A stretch of 64,000 nucleotides of DNA, taken from NCBI GenBank assembly GCA_963814985.1, contig CAWFFV010000027.1, positions 124,001-188,000 of the forward strand, in the 5' to 3' direction. The translations under genes and the position numbers were made by a program. This document shows, piece by piece, positions 41,101 through 49,800 of this stretch (the first letter of the stretch is position 1; every line of letters starts with the position of its first letter). This stretch comes from CAWFFV01 sp963814985 (lineage in GTDB: Bacteria; Chloroflexota; Ktedonobacteria; Ktedonobacterales; Ktedonobacteraceae). The notes below the pieces were generated by a model that ran no database searches, was not told where the DNA came from, and saw only the letters and a list, made by a program, of their open reading frames with translations.

Positions 41101-42209
41101 ATTTCACTCCACCCATGCACCTGCACCAGTGGACTGTAATCATACTGGCGCGCTTCTGCCTGTTGTGCTTGCAATTGCGAGAGCCAGGTCAGTAAGTTGG
41201 CTTGCATTGGCACCTGTGCTCGCACCGGCAGCGTATTAATGAAGAGGCCAACCATCGCCTCTGCACCGGTCAGATCAACAGGTCGCCCCGCAACGGTTGC
41301 ACCGAAAACAACGTCTGTCTCACCGCTGTAGCGGCTCAATAAGAGTGCCCATGCGCCTTGAACCAGCGTGTTTAGTGTAAGTTGATGCTTGCGGGCAAAA
41401 GCTCGCAGCGTTGCCGTCGTATCCACCGAGAGCGTAAAGCCTTGTAATTCCACTGGCCTGCCGCCGCGTAGCCGAAACTCAAGTTTCTCCGTTGTGTTCT
41501 GCGTTATAGGGCTAACCTGGGTATTGCCATCCCCTTCCTCTACTGATGCTGGATTACCAGGCGCATCAATCATGAGCGGAGTAGGAGTTGTAAAGCCCTG
41601 TAAGTAATGCCGCCAGAAGGTCTCTGCTTCGGCGAGATTCCTGCTACGTAGCCAGTTGATGTAATCACCATAGGGCCGCCTGGATTTGAAAAATGGTTCC
41701 TGCCCAGAGCGTAACATTCTATAAGCGCTAAAAGCTTCCTGGATAACGATTGTCAAAGACCAGCCATCGAGCAAGAGGTGATGGTGAGTGAAAAGAAGGA
41801 AGGAAGTATCATTCGCTACACGTATCAGAATCAGGCGCAGGAGCGGCGCTAAAGCGAGGTCAAAACCGCGTACGCGATCCTCCGCCAGCAGTTCATCAAG
41901 ACGAGTATGCAGGTCTCCGGAAGGCAGTCCCCGCCAGTCGTGTTGCTCCCAGGGCACCTGCACAGTCTGGTATACCACTTGTACTGGTTCATCCAACTCT
42001 TCCCAGAGAAAAGCTGTGCGTAGCGTAGAATGTTGTGTTACAAGGTACACCCATGCCTTGTATAGAGTGCCAATATCAAGGGAATCTTGTATGCTGTAGA
42101 TGGCTTGCTCAATATATACTCCTGAATGTGGCGCATATAACGTATGGAAAAGCATACCCCGCTGCATCGGAGAAAGCTCGTAGATGTCTTCGATGTTCTC
42201 GGCGGTCAT
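32458..42209 (-). CDS. NRPS, C-A(X)-PCP-C-A(Ser)-PCP-C-A(Asn)-PCP (whole gene, four frame breaks)
   Basis: Three-module NRPS of about 3250 residues. ATG 42209 follows a strong AGGAGG by 8 nt, 33 bp after the transporter stop. C1 (42180-40900) starts LSPMQRGMLFH, the form seen in D-accepting (DCL) domains, with HHLLLDG. A1 pocket D-V-E-N-I-G-A-V-T is unassigned; its A5 motif is YGLTE, not YGPTE. PCP1 KLGGHSL near 39090. C2 HHIIADG. A2 pocket D-V-W-H-I-S-L-I-E: Ser. PCP2 DLGGHSL near 35910. C3 HHSIADA. A3 pocket D-L-T-K-I-G-E-V-G: Asn. PCP3 near 32670, then an acidic tail. No release domain; the product should pass to the N-methyl-Gly module encoded next. Breaks near 41074, 40049, 39833 and 35244 are each explained by one base. 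Confidence 0.92.
35081..39997 (-). CDS. NRPS X-Ser-Asn fragment 4: A1 end, PCP1, Ser module, first half of C3
   Basis: 1638 codons, real homology starting at VTTLLYQPES (about residue 55). Contains the end of A1, PCP1, C2, A2 (Ser), PCP2 and C3 up to HHSIADAW. The frame is lost near 35244 (an extra base after AGCGCC), giving about 50 foreign C-terminal residues. Confidence 0.9.
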   Translation of the reverse strand: MNGCLSYLALKRCALLLPGWSLLAVRRSRQRNLLSGKTSWTIVSVGTMHMALRKPPVTTLLYQPESVSDGEQLASVPIGQPIANTQAYVLDTLLQPVPAGVPGELFISGVGLARGYLHRPDLTAERFLPHPFSTIPGARLYRTGDMVRYQPNGNLEFIGRADTQVKLRGFRVEPGEIETLLSQHTAVSDVVVLAREDTPNDIRLVAYIVTKQNSPSLVAQLRKHLQDKLPPYMIPAAFVLMETLPRVPSGKVNRRALPAPERMHTNVDEAYEVPRTPIEEILAGMWASVLHLELVSRNDHFFKLGGHSLQATQVVARLREVLQVEMPVRAIYDAPTLPALAMAVERARQREKGQLIPHIQRADRRSVLPLSFAQQRLWFLDQLQSGSPFYNMPIAFYVRGLLDVATLEQSLNALVLRHEILRTTFAMVNEQPVQIIAPTLHLPLHLVRLAEIADSSAQKAEVVRLAREEAQRPFDLQHGPLIRATLLCLSSREHALLLTLHHIIADGWSADIFFQELNTLYTARTTGQPFSLPDLSVQYADYAIWQREWLQGELLEKQLAYWRQQLHDAPVKLELPTDHPRPAIQTFKGAHLAFTLPLSLSQQLQSLSREEGVTLFMTLLAAFQVLLSRYAGQTDVVVGTPISGRTHRETEGLIGLFLNTLVMRTDLSGDISFRELLGRVREVSLGAYMHQDLPFEKLVEELQPERSLSQSPLFQVLFVLQNVPPSRIKLSSLSLEPLDISSETAKFDISFELVETSRGLAGSVEYNTDVFEAATIKRMIGHYVTILEGIVTNSEQCITTLPLLTTVESQQVLKAWNDTHRVYSQNQYLHSLFEVQAELTPDRVAVVFEEQQWTYRELNERANQLAHYLQQLGVGPEVVVGLCLERSLEMVVGLIAILKAGGVYMPLDPEYPRERLIFMLHDAQTSVLLTRQQYREIFLEYQETIVYLDSQWNRLATESTTNPFSGVTSENLAYMIYTSGSTGKPKGAMNTHRGISNRLLWMLETYHLAETDRVLQKTPFSFDVSVWEFFWPLLNGAQLIMVRPKGHRDSAYLVKLLIEQKITALHFVPSMLYAFLEEPGLEQCQSLRQVICSGEALTLDLQERFFARLNAELHNLYGPTEAAIEVTFWACRRESDRQIVPIGHPIANTQIYLLDTHLQPVPISVPGELYIGGVGLARGYHNRPDLTAEMFIPDPFSDKPGQRLYKTGDLARLLADGAIEFLGRINSQTKLRGFRIELQEVETVLAEYPGIRETVALVREDVPGDQRLVAYIVARQEYTPEELRSFLRERLPEYMIPSVFIPLQQLPLTTSGKIDRHILPIPEYKGYEMDVSTSPQTVLEEVLTGIWVDILHLERVGVRDNFFDLGGHSLLATRMIARVREIFQVDVPLRAIFESPTVVDLAGWIEVARNGSSRISDVPSLVSQAREMILPLSFEQERLWFLSQLEPDSPAYNIPVALQVQGDLNLDVLGESLNVLVQRHEALRTTFMALDGIPRQVIAPDLYIKPSIINLNDYSHREQEHEVRRWATEEASEPFDLSRGPLLRVKILQLDVSEHILLITIHHSIADAWSIGILLNELSTIYSAIITRSTLCLINAAHPIRGLCSLAAKMATRRSIGTTGGLLAQAIAECFGCAGYAH
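39795..40046 (-). CDS. NRPS X-Ser-Asn fragment 3: A1 pocket region
   Basis: Short 83-codon bridge carrying the middle of A1: LTVLNIPSSYWH, LVIVGSEKVS and NAYGLTET. The next break is an extra C in ACCACCCGTC near 39833. Confidence 0.75.
   Translation of the reverse strand: MMAEQLTVLNIPSSYWHEWVSELSRSQALRPVTTRLVIVGSEKVSATQFALWQNIMDNRIGWYNAYGLTETTRHHIALSTGKR
39994..41070 (-). CDS. NRPS X-Ser-Asn fragment 2: end of C1, first half of A1
   Basis: Continues with MVFENYHVEN, then A-domain motifs YVIYTSGSTGIPKG and ISFDVAIEE. The frame breaks in TTTTCCCGAATTC (near 40049), where one extra C in a homopolymer is the simplest cause. Confidence 0.85.
   Translation of the reverse strand: MVFENYHVENRHDREESDEIRVRLLQSLEQTNYPLVVIIGPGAELEIQLGYETARFTPSIIRRTLDHLRMLLEGFMANPEVRLVEIPLLNDTERRQLLARWNQAEIADLQDVTLQYLLQQQVKSTPEAIALHCQDHHITYAELDRRTNQLAHYLHRVGVGPEERVGLCMDRSLDLVIGLSGILKAGGAYVPLDPCYPQERLAFILEDAQVSVLLTQQKLMAQLPSLQTQVICVDTEQIFISQESIELPYTRTQLDNAAYVIYTSGSTGIPKGVVVTHRSLLNHCTEVGRRYELQANDRVLQFASISFDVAIEELFPSWLHGATVVMWPDPIAPSPDEFSRIRDGRATDRTKYPFLVLA
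40959..42209 (-). CDS. NRPS X-Ser-Asn fragment 1: DCL-type C domain
   Basis: N-terminal 416 codons: most of the D-accepting-type condensation domain. It is open until a base is missing near 41074 (GAAGC then CTCATGGTC), after which the last 30 or so residues are foreign. Confidence 0.85.
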   Translation of the reverse strand: MTAENIEDIYELSPMQRGMLFHTLYAPHSGVYIEQAIYSIQDSLDIGTLYKAWVYLVTQHSTLRTAFLWEELDEPVQVVYQTVQVPWEQHDWRGLPSGDLHTRLDELLAEDRVRGFDLALAPLLRLILIRVANDTSFLLFTHHHLLLDGWSLTIVIQEAFSAYRMLRSGQEPFFKSRRPYGDYINWLRSRNLAEAETFWRHYLQGFTTPTPLMIDAPGNPASVEEGDGNTQVSPITQNTTEKLEFRLRGGRPVELQGFTLSVDTTATLRAFARKHQLTLNTLVQGAWALLLSRYSGETDVVFGATVAGRPVDLTGAEAMVGLFINTLPVRAQVPMQANLLTWLSQLQAQQAEARQYDYSPLVQVHGWSEIPRWQPLFEASWSLKTIMLKIGMIGKNLTRYVCDSCNLWSKRIILWW

Positions 42210-42242
42210 CCAAATTGCCTCCTACTTTGCTACTCGCATTGT

Positions 42243-43256
42243 TTACAGGCCGTTCCAGGAATTATAAGGTACTGGATGAATATTTGGGCTATTATATGAG
42301 ATAACAATGCTTTCGTGCTCTAGCAGCGGAATGGCTCGTGGATCACCAGTGTATGTTTGCAAATTCCCGTTGCCATCAAAAACATAGAACACCAGTGCAT
42401 GGTTTGGGTCGGCTGTGTAGTCGGCAAGCAGCGCACGGCTGATAGGTTGGCCCCAGATATCGAAGAACTTGCCGAGGGTATATGTGCGATTGGTTGGTGA
42501 GTCGACATGGATAATATTATCGGCCTCAAACACATGGAGAGCATACAGGCAGGTAGTCTTACCGTTTGAAGCAAGCGCAGCTACACCAGGTTGAAGCGGT
42601 GCAACACTGCCGATACCTACAGGAATGCCAACCTGTTGACTATTCACATAGACTGTCAGATGCACGTTAGCTGTCACCACTGATCCAAGACCTTTTTGAC
42701 AGGGAATGCTATCTACTAGCTGACCAGTAGCCGGGTGACCATGAGAAAGTTGTAGGCTTGAGATTGCATTGGCAGGAGCCGAGAGCGCAACTGGCAAGAA
42801 GGACAGAATAGCCACTACAATGCCAACTACACAGATGGCAATCTGCTTTTGTAGCATACTCCACTTACCTTGTTCTGGCTGGATCTGAGGCTCTTCCGGT
42901 GCTATCTGACTTTGTGCCTCACCTTCTTGTTGTGGTGGTTTGTTCAGCAGAGGCGCGTAGCGATTAAGCGCAATCCTTAAATAGAGTGCACTGGTGATCA
43001 CAAGAATAGCAACAGCCATGAATAGTGTGTCGATAGGTCCCAAAAGCAGACCAGAGATTTGTAAGTATTTATCGTGCAATGGTACTGATACCAAGAAAGG
43101 TATAAAACTGAGAGAGATCAAGGAAGTCAGAGTGAGCACCTGTGCAAGTACAGAGTTAACACGTCCCATCATCTTCCTGGGTGTTGCCCTGAAAAGTATC
43201 GGGCCAAACGATACAGCAAATACTGCCTGAGATACTCCAAACAGGCATATTACCAC
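42243..43256 (-). CDS. MFS exporter, C-terminal fragment with extracytoplasmic domain
   Basis: 337 codons in the next frame: the last MFS helices, a Gln/Glu/Pro-rich cytoplasmic loop, one extra membrane span and the extracytoplasmic domain ending NSWNGL. The ATG at 43256 is internal to the gene. Confidence 0.85.
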   Translation of the reverse strand: MVICLFGVSQAVFAVSFGPILFRATPRKMMGRVNSVLAQVLTLTSLISLSFIPFLVSVPLHDKYLQISGLLLGPIDTLFMAVAILVITSALYLRIALNRYAPLLNKPPQQEGEAQSQIAPEEPQIQPEQGKWSMLQKQIAICVVGIVVAILSFLPVALSAPANAISSLQLSHGHPATGQLVDSIPCQKGLGSVVTANVHLTVYVNSQQVGIPVGIGSVAPLQPGVAALASNGKTTCLYALHVFEADNIIHVDSPTNRTYTLGKFFDIWGQPISRALLADYTADPNHALVFYVFDGNGNLQTYTGDPRAIPLLEHESIVISYNSPNIHPVPYNSWNGL

Positions 43257-44308
43257 AAATGCAGATGCAAGATTTGTTAGCCGGGCATATATGAAAAAAT
43301 CACGCCGTTTGTTAGCCCGGAAACCCAGTAGGCCCGTATGACACCAAGACGTGCTCGCAACCAGGGACTCAGGAAAATAGCACCTGCGATTGCCCCAATA
43401 CCCATAACCACATCCAGGTAAGCATATATTTGTGGGGATGCATGCAGATTGTTGGTTGCAAAGAAGAGATCAAATACGCTCAGACCAGCCCCACCGATGG
43501 CATTGAGCATCATAGCGAAAATTATTGCCATGAGTATTTTGTTACCAAAGGCAAAGCGTATTCCCTCTGTGAATTCACTCAGAAAATCGGCTTTTGGCTT
43601 TGGTTCATCGCTCTCCTGAGAATCACTGGTCTTGTGAGGCAGGCGTATCATAAAAAATGCGAAATATGAAACAACGAAGGAGATGACATTCAAAATAATA
43701 CACCACTGTATACCCAGGGTGAAGAACATGGCAGCTGCCAGGGCCGGGCCGATAATTGTGCCGAGATTGTTCAAAACCTGCCCACGCCCAAATGCGCGTG
43801 TAAGATCAGGTTCGTCTACGATTTCATAGAGCAGAACCGTGAGGGCTGAATTGACGAAGGGATCACAGGCACCGCTGAGTATTATAACGATATAGACACA
43901 CACAAGCTGAAATAAGTTAGCCGCGTCACTTCCTATAGGGAAAGGTAAAGGTATAATACCTGTTGCCAACAGAAGCAACGTAAAAAGGATTGCTCGTGCT
44001 GCATCCATAAAGAGTTGTGTGCGGCGACAGTCCCAACGGTCCACGTACACACCTGCAAATGTACTGACCACAAAGAATACTATCGTTGGAAAGAAAACGA
44101 GGCCCCCAATAGCGAAAGCCGCCCAGGGAGCATTACGTGCAAGTTTGGTCGCAACCCAGAGGAGTAAGGAGACGCTAAAGACGACGTTGCCAAGCCGAGA
44201 AGTCGCCAGACCAATCCAATTATATGCATAATTGCGATTAATCAGGAGACGTTCTAAGAAAGGACCGGGCTTTTTCTCTTGTTCAGACGGCGACACTGCT
44301 GTATCCAT
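42243..44308 (-). CDS. MFS exporter fused to an extracytoplasmic domain (whole gene, one frame break)
   Basis: Predicted proton-driven efflux protein, about 688 residues. The first 430 or so form a major-facilitator fold of the MFS_3 / multidrug type with DRWDCRR in the first cytoplasmic loop. A further membrane span (ICVVGIVVAILSFLPVAL) leads to about 180 extracytoplasmic residues containing CLYALHVFE, NIIHVDSP and LGKFFDIWGQP. The latter resembles a stand-alone domain I associate with Ktedonobacteria. The frame breaks at a run of six A on the + strand (43294-43299); seven would restore it. Start ATG 44308, four nt after AGGGAG. Placed between NRPS genes, it likely exports the product. Confidence 0.87.
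43277..44308 (-). CDS. MFS exporter, N-terminal fragment
   Basis: About 343 codons with nine or so hydrophobic segments. Ends with eight codons past the homopolymer slip (SYMPG instead of FIYARLTN). Confidence 0.85.
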   Translation of the reverse strand: MDTAVSPSEQEKKPGPFLERLLINRNYAYNWIGLATSRLGNVVFSVSLLLWVATKLARNAPWAAFAIGGLVFFPTIVFFVVSTFAGVYVDRWDCRRTQLFMDAARAILFTLLLLATGIIPLPFPIGSDAANLFQLVCVYIVIILSGACDPFVNSALTVLLYEIVDEPDLTRAFGRGQVLNNLGTIIGPALAAAMFFTLGIQWCIILNVISFVVSYFAFFMIRLPHKTSDSQESDEPKPKADFLSEFTEGIRFAFGNKILMAIIFAMMLNAIGGAGLSVFDLFFATNNLHASPQIYAYLDVVMGIGAIAGAIFLSPWLRARLGVIRAYWVSGLTNGVIFSYMPG

Positions 44309-44410
44309 TTTTCTCCCTAGATAAAATAATCTCGATCGGCGCTTTGCGCTCATAGCAAGCATTTTTCCGACAATTCATCAGTAGCCAAACGATGTTGGTG
44401 CCAGGTAAAA

Positions 44411-45163
44411 TTATGCTCCGACTATGTTTGGATATTGAATCCAAATATTGGGTTCCTCGTAACGGCCCAGGTCATGTATGCGATCAATAATTATGGGATT
44501 GAGTGCACCAGGAACCGTATACTCGCCACTTTCGGGAAAACGCATATCAGTCCATTCCTCCCATCTGGCTACTGTCTCCGTAATGACCATTGAGAGAGGG
44601 GCAATACAAACTACCTTTGCCCCAAGACGCCAGTGAATACGCAACCAGGGATCAAAGGGCGTTCCATCCGTTTGTTTCCATTGGACATAGCGTTCCATCG
44701 ATATAAGAGGATAACGGCTCTTCAATGAAGGACGAAGAGGAATAATCAGGTCTCCTAAACTGTGTTGTGCGGCCAGTTCTTTCATAGATCTGGCCATCGA
44801 TTCGCTCAGCCCCTGTCCCTGTAGGCCAGGTGCGATAACAATCGACAGTCCACACAGAGCGGTGGGCATACGCTTCTGCTCGTAGTCGTGAAAACCTTGT
44901 TCTAGCGCAGCGTCCCAGCCAGTTGGTAGTCCTTCTACGGTCCCATCCCACGCAAGCGGTATCGTATGACCTGCGGCCAGAGCATTGCCACGGTCATCAC
45001 AAAGGACATATTGAAACTCGGCAAAGGTAGAAAAAAGCGATCCCCAATAACGAATCGCTACGGGATCGTTCAAGACGAATTCTGGCCAACTCTCGCTATG
45101 CAAGCGTGGCATCTCCGCTTCTAGTTCAGGTCGCTGCGCTAATGTAACAAAAGTGTATGACAT
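44411..45163 (-). CDS. GNAT-like acetyltransferase
   Basis: 250 residues. The segment CGLSIVIAPGLQGQGLSESMARSMKEL fits the acetyl-CoA-binding motif A of the GNAT superfamily (Q/R-x-x-G-x-G), with a preceding beta strand and following helix. The remainder is not diagnostic. ATG 45163 has GAGGTG 8 nt upstream. It is the first gene of the minus-strand arm, 102 bp before the transporter. It could acetylate the product (self-protection or tailoring), but the acceptor is unknown. Confidence 0.7.
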   Translation of the reverse strand: MSYTFVTLAQRPELEAEMPRLHSESWPEFVLNDPVAIRYWGSLFSTFAEFQYVLCDDRGNALAAGHTIPLAWDGTVEGLPTGWDAALEQGFHDYEQKRMPTALCGLSIVIAPGLQGQGLSESMARSMKELAAQHSLGDLIIPLRPSLKSRYPLISMERYVQWKQTDGTPFDPWLRIHWRLGAKVVCIAPLSMVITETVARWEEWTDMRFPESGEYTVPGALNPIIIDRIHDLGRYEEPNIWIQYPNIVGA

Positions 45164-45427
45164 AGTGCAAACACCTCATAACTCCTTCAAAATAATCGAA
45201 GGAAGCTCTTTTGCGCATGAGATTCGTGATACATTTTTCTAAATGGTAATCCTCAAGCACAATTTGAGATCAAGTTACCTATGAACTACTACAAGATGCC
45301 ACCAATATTATAAACTAGCAAGATGTCGTATCACTTTATTAATCAGTGAATATGTATGTCTTGTACTTTTTTCATGACGATGGTATAATTGACTCAAAGG
45401 GTAAGAAGGGAGAATCTGAAATAATCG
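45164..45427. promoter_or_regulatory. Divergent control region between the two NRPS arms
   Basis: A 264-bp AT-rich gap between the GNAT gene (-) and the type II thioesterase (+). It contains one clear plus-strand promoter (45361-45389) and the ribosome-binding sites of both genes. I could not call a minus-strand promoter with acceptable spacing, though an ATTATA at 45307-45312 could be its -10 element. No operator repeat was recognised. Confidence 0.6.
45361..45389 (+). promoter_or_regulatory. Sigma-70-type promoter of the plus-strand NRPS operon
   Basis: TTGTAC (45361-45366), exactly 17 bp of spacer, then a perfect TATAAT (45384-45389). The start of transcription would be near 45396, about 32 bp before the thioesterase ATG. 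Confidence 0.7.
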
Positions 45428-46195
45428 ATGCCAGGCTTATCGATTAATACTCCCTGGGTGAAATACTCAAAACCCAGGCCACAAGCACATTTTCGCTTAT
45501 TTTGTTTTCCACATGCGGGTAAGGGCGCATCTCTCTTTAGCCGTTGGTCTGATGAGTTGCCCGATGAGATAGAGGTGTGTGCAGTACAGTTACCTGGAAG
45601 AGAAGATCGCATATCAGAGCTACCGTTCACTCATATGCCACTCCTGATTCGGTCACTGGCATATGCGCTTTACCCACATTTTCAGACAAAACCTTATGCA
45701 TTCTTTGGCCATAGTATGGGGGGGACCGTTTGCTTCGAACTGGCACGCCACTTGCAAAAACACCACTATCCAGGTCCTGCTCAACTATTTATTGCCGCAC
45801 AACAAGCGCCACAACTTGTTAACTCGGACCCTCCCACCCATAATTTGCCCGATAAGGAATTCATCGGGGAGTTGCGTCGTCTAAATGGCACACCAATAGA
45901 GATATTGCAAAATGCTGAAGTGCTAGAAATCGCTCTCCCTTTGCTGCGCGCAGATTTTGCCATTTGCGAAACGTACCAGTATATCGTTGAGGACCCACTT
46001 ACCTCTCCTATCTTCGTAGCTGCCGGCTTAGACGATAACGATATTAGCTACGATAAACTCACTGCATGGCGTGAACAAACGCAGGCATCATTTACGCTGC
46101 GTATGTTTGCTGGCGATCATTTCTTTCTTGAAAACAGCCGCAAAGCGCTTTTGCAGGCTATATCTCACAGAGTTGATGCCGTTTTGGGAACGTAA
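45428..46195 (+). CDS. Type II thioesterase (GrsT/TycF-like)
   Basis: Stand-alone alpha/beta-hydrolase of 255 residues that in this family removes wrong or stalled acyl groups from PCP/ACP arms. Visible: N-terminal FCFPHAGKGASLF, nucleophile Ser96 in GHSMGG, the VQLPGRE segment, and the catalytic His in GDHFFL. An in-frame stop at 45422 fixes the start at ATG 45428 or later; AAGGGAG lies 15 nt upstream, rather far. First gene of the plus-strand operon; the NRPS follows after 89 bp. As no NRPS or PKS here ends in a thioesterase domain, a part in release is also possible. Confidence 0.93.
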   Translation: MPGLSINTPWVKYSKPRPQAHFRLFCFPHAGKGASLFSRWSDELPDEIEVCAVQLPGREDRISELPFTHMPLLIRSLAYALYPHFQTKPYAFFGHSMGGTVCFELARHLQKHHYPGPAQLFIAAQQAPQLVNSDPPTHNLPDKEFIGELRRLNGTPIEILQNAEVLEIALPLLRADFAICETYQYIVEDPLTSPIFVAAGLDDNDISYDKLTAWREQTQASFTLRMFAGDHFFLENSRKALLQAISHRVDAVLGT

Positions 46196-46284
46196 GCAGC
46201 GATATTACGGCTAAAGCAAGGGATCTCTCCATCATTCTGTCAGGATAGCGAGGTTATTGGTCATATACGGTAAAGGATAAAGCT

Positions 46285-46869
46285 TTGACATTTCCTCTCT
46301 CTCACGATACTGCAAATGAGGCTGGAGCGACCTCAAATGAAAAGGCTTACCTGTTTCCTGCCTCTTTCGCTCAGGAAAGGTTATGGTTCCTGGATCAGTT
46401 CGAGCCAGACAGTTTCATTTACAATATCCCCTCAACGCTGTCTCTAAAAGGAATGCTGGTGATGCCTGCGCTATTGCAAAGCATCAATACATTGGTACAG
46501 CGTCATGAAACTCTGCGAACTACTTTTGTCACTGTGGATAGCCGTCCTATGCAGTCCATTGCTCCAGTTCTCGACATAGCTATACCAGTGGTAGACCTCA
46601 GTGAACTGGCGAAAGATGAGCGAACTGCCATAATCCAGCAAATAGCACAACATGAGGCACAATGCCCCTTTGATCTAGTACATGGACCGCTCATTCGCAC
46701 AACGCTATTGCGCCTGGATGCAGAAGAACATTTGCTCTTGCTCACTATCCACCATATTATTGCTGATGGCTGGTCAGCGAACATCTTTTTCAAGGAACTG
46801 AACATCCTATGCCACTTTCGCCGCAGGAAAGCCTTCGCCGTTGCCAGAACTTCCCATCCAATACGCTGA
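46285..46869 (+). CDS. NRPS Thr fragment 1: first part of C domain
   Basis: 194 codons through HHIIADGWSANIFFKELNIL. The frame then slips near 46810 and the last 20 or so residues are foreign; the C domain continues as YATFAAGKPSPLPELPIQYADY in another frame. Confidence 0.8.
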   Translation: MTFPLSHDTANEAGATSNEKAYLFPASFAQERLWFLDQFEPDSFIYNIPSTLSLKGMLVMPALLQSINTLVQRHETLRTTFVTVDSRPMQSIAPVLDIAIPVVDLSELAKDERTAIIQQIAQHEAQCPFDLVHGPLIRTTLLRLDAEEHLLLLTIHHIIADGWSANIFFKELNILCHFRRRKAFAVARTSHPIR

Positions 46870-49800
46870 CTATGCAGTCTGGCAGAGGGAGTGGTTGCAG
46901 GGAGAGGTACTGGAGCAGGAACTGGCCTATTGGAAAAAGTGCCTTGCTGGCATACCTGCTATCCTTGAACTACCTACTGATCACCCACGACCCGCCATTC
47001 AGACATACAAAGGCGAGTGCTATAGCTGCAACTACCCACAACTCTGGCCACAGCGCTTAAAGCATTCAGCCAGAGGAAGCGTGTGACGCTCTTCATGACA
47101 TTGTTAGCGGCATTTCAAGTATTGCTATCGCGCTTCACAGGACAGCCGGACATAGTAGTTGGTACTCCCACCGCAGGGCGCACACAGACCGAGTTGGAAG
47201 GACTCATCGGTTTTTTTGCGAATACCCTGGTATTACGCAGTGATTTGTCTGCAAATCCTACATTCAGTGAGTTACTGGAGCAAGTGCGTGATAGAGCATT
47301 GGAGGCATATGCGCACCAGGAGTTACCGTTCGACCGGGTAGTAGAAGCCTTGCAGCCAGAGCGTAGCTTAAGCTATCACCCTCTCTTCCAGGTTCTCTTC
47401 TCCTTTCAAAAAATGCCGTCATCTACACTGGAAATATCATCTGCCGGGAGAAGTACCTGCCTTGCGGAATGAAAATATAAATAGCAACATAGGAACTGCA
47501 AAGTTTGATTTTTCGCTGTTTTTCTGGGAGGGAGAGGGCGGACTGTCCGCTGAATTCGAATACAACACAGATTTGTTTGAGAGGGCCACAATTGAACGCT
47601 GGTCAAAGCACCTGCAAACCCTTCTGGAGAGCATTGTCGCAAATCCAGAACAACGGCTATCGACCTTACCACTATTAAGCGAGGCTGAGCGACTGCAACT
47701 ATTGAACCTGTGGGGTATAACACAGTCTTCGGCGACTTCAACACAATGCCTCCACCATGTATTTGAGGCACACGTGGAGCGTACACCCAATGCCGTTGCG
47801 CTGGTATCCGCAGAAGGGGAGAAACGGACATACGCCGAGGTGAACCAGAAAGCTAATCAGCTAGCACACTATCTTGCAAAACTGGGTATTGGACCGAGAA
47901 GAGAGTCGGTATTTTTATGGAGCGCTCTACTGATTTAGTAGTGGGGCTGCTCGCTATTCTCAAAGCCGGAGGAGCATATGTACCAATGGACCCGGCCTAT
48001 CCTGCGGAACGAGTAGGATTTATACTGCTTGATGCACATGTCTCAGTTCTTTTAACACAGCAGGAACTACTCGCCAGACTGCCTGAGATGAAGACGCCCA
48101 ATCTGGAAAGCCTCAGAGTACTCTGCCTGGACCAGGACCCGCAAATCTATGCTCATGAGCCAGTGACTAATGTGGCTAGCGGAGTCCTGCAAAGCAATCT
48201 GGCCTACATCATCTATACGTCAGGCTCTACTGGCAAACCAAAGGGGGTCGGGGTCTGTCATGAGCAGGTCGTTCGTCTCTTTACAGCCACGCAACCAGTA
48301 TATCAATTTAATGCACAGGACTGTTGGGCATTCTTTCATTCGATAGCATTCGATTTTTCGGTCTGGGAGATCTGGGGAGCGCTTCTCTATGGTGGGCGGC
48401 TACTGATTGTGCCTTACTGGGTTAGCCGCTCACCCGAAGAGTTCATCATGCTCCTGGTGCAAGAGCAGGTGACAGTGCTCAACCAGACACCTTCAGCATT
48501 CTACATATTGCAGCAGACGATAGCGACTTGTGATCTGGTGAACAAGTTACCGCTACGACTGGTAATCTTTGGAGGCGAAGCACTGGATATCGGGCGATTG
48601 CGAACCTGGATGGAAATACATGATGATTCCATGCCGCAACTGGTAAATATGTATGGCATCACCGAAACTACCGTACATGTCACCTATTACCCACTGAACA
48701 AAGCTACGGTATTGGCAACAGAAGGTGCCAGCATTATCGGTAATCCACTGCCGGATTTACAACTCTATGTACTTGATAGCCAGATGCAGCCGGTGCCAGT
48801 GGGCATACGAGGAGAGGTATATGTGGGAGGTGCAGGTCTGGCTAGAGGTTATGTGGGACATCCAGATCTCACCGCTGCACGGTTTGTACCACATTTATTT
48901 AGCAATCAGCCGGGAGCACGACTCTACCGAACCGGCGATCTGGCACGTTTCCTGCCAGATGGCACGTTCGAGTATGTGGGGCGAGCCGATCAGCAAGTCA
49001 AAGTGCGTGGTTTCCGTATTGAGCTGGGTGAGATCGAGGCGGCATTATCTGAACATCCTCAGGTGCAAGCGGCAGCAGTGTTATTACGCGAGACAAGCCC
49101 GGGAGATAAGCGCCTTGTTGCCTATATCGTTACAAAGCCGGAAGAGTCTCTCACAACTCACAACCTGCATACCTATCTGCACGAGCGGCTACCCGAATAT
49201 ATGATACCGGCCGCTTTTGTAAAAATGGAAGCGTTGCCGATGACATACAATGGCAAGCTTGATCGGCACTTACTACCATCTCCAGACCCGGTTCAGCTCG
49301 CTAATCAGACCTACACTGCACCACATACACCGAATGAAAAAATACTGGTGAACATTTGGATGGAGGTGCTGAAAGTCGAGCTGGTAGGTGTCCATACGAA
49401 CTTCTTCGAGGCGGGGGGAGATTCTATTATTAGCTTGCTGGTAATAGCCCGTGCTCAACAAGCCGGGCTCGTCCTTACCCCTAAACAGATCTTCCAGCAT
49501 CAGACAATTGCTGCTTTAGCAAAAGTCGCAGGTGTTGCCACGTTGGATACCAGTCAGCAGGAGACAACACGCGGAACAGTACCGCTTACACCCATCCAGC
49601 ACTGGTTCTTTGCCCAGGAGCTAGCCGACCCTCATCACTGGAACCAGTTCATTTTGCTGGAGGTATCCGATCCACTTATCAGTCCGCAGATCCTGGAGCA
49701 TGCAATCGCGTATCTATTCGAGTACCACAACGCGCTCTCCCTACGCTTCAAACGCGGAGCAGACGGTTGGGAGCAAGAGAATACGGGCGATGAAGCTCAC

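Noticed and set aside
45301..45340. Minus-strand promoter for the GNAT-transporter-NRPS arm
   Set aside because: An ATTATA (45307-45312) could be a reverse -10 element, but nothing resembling a -35 box lies 16-18 bp away, so I did not annotate it.
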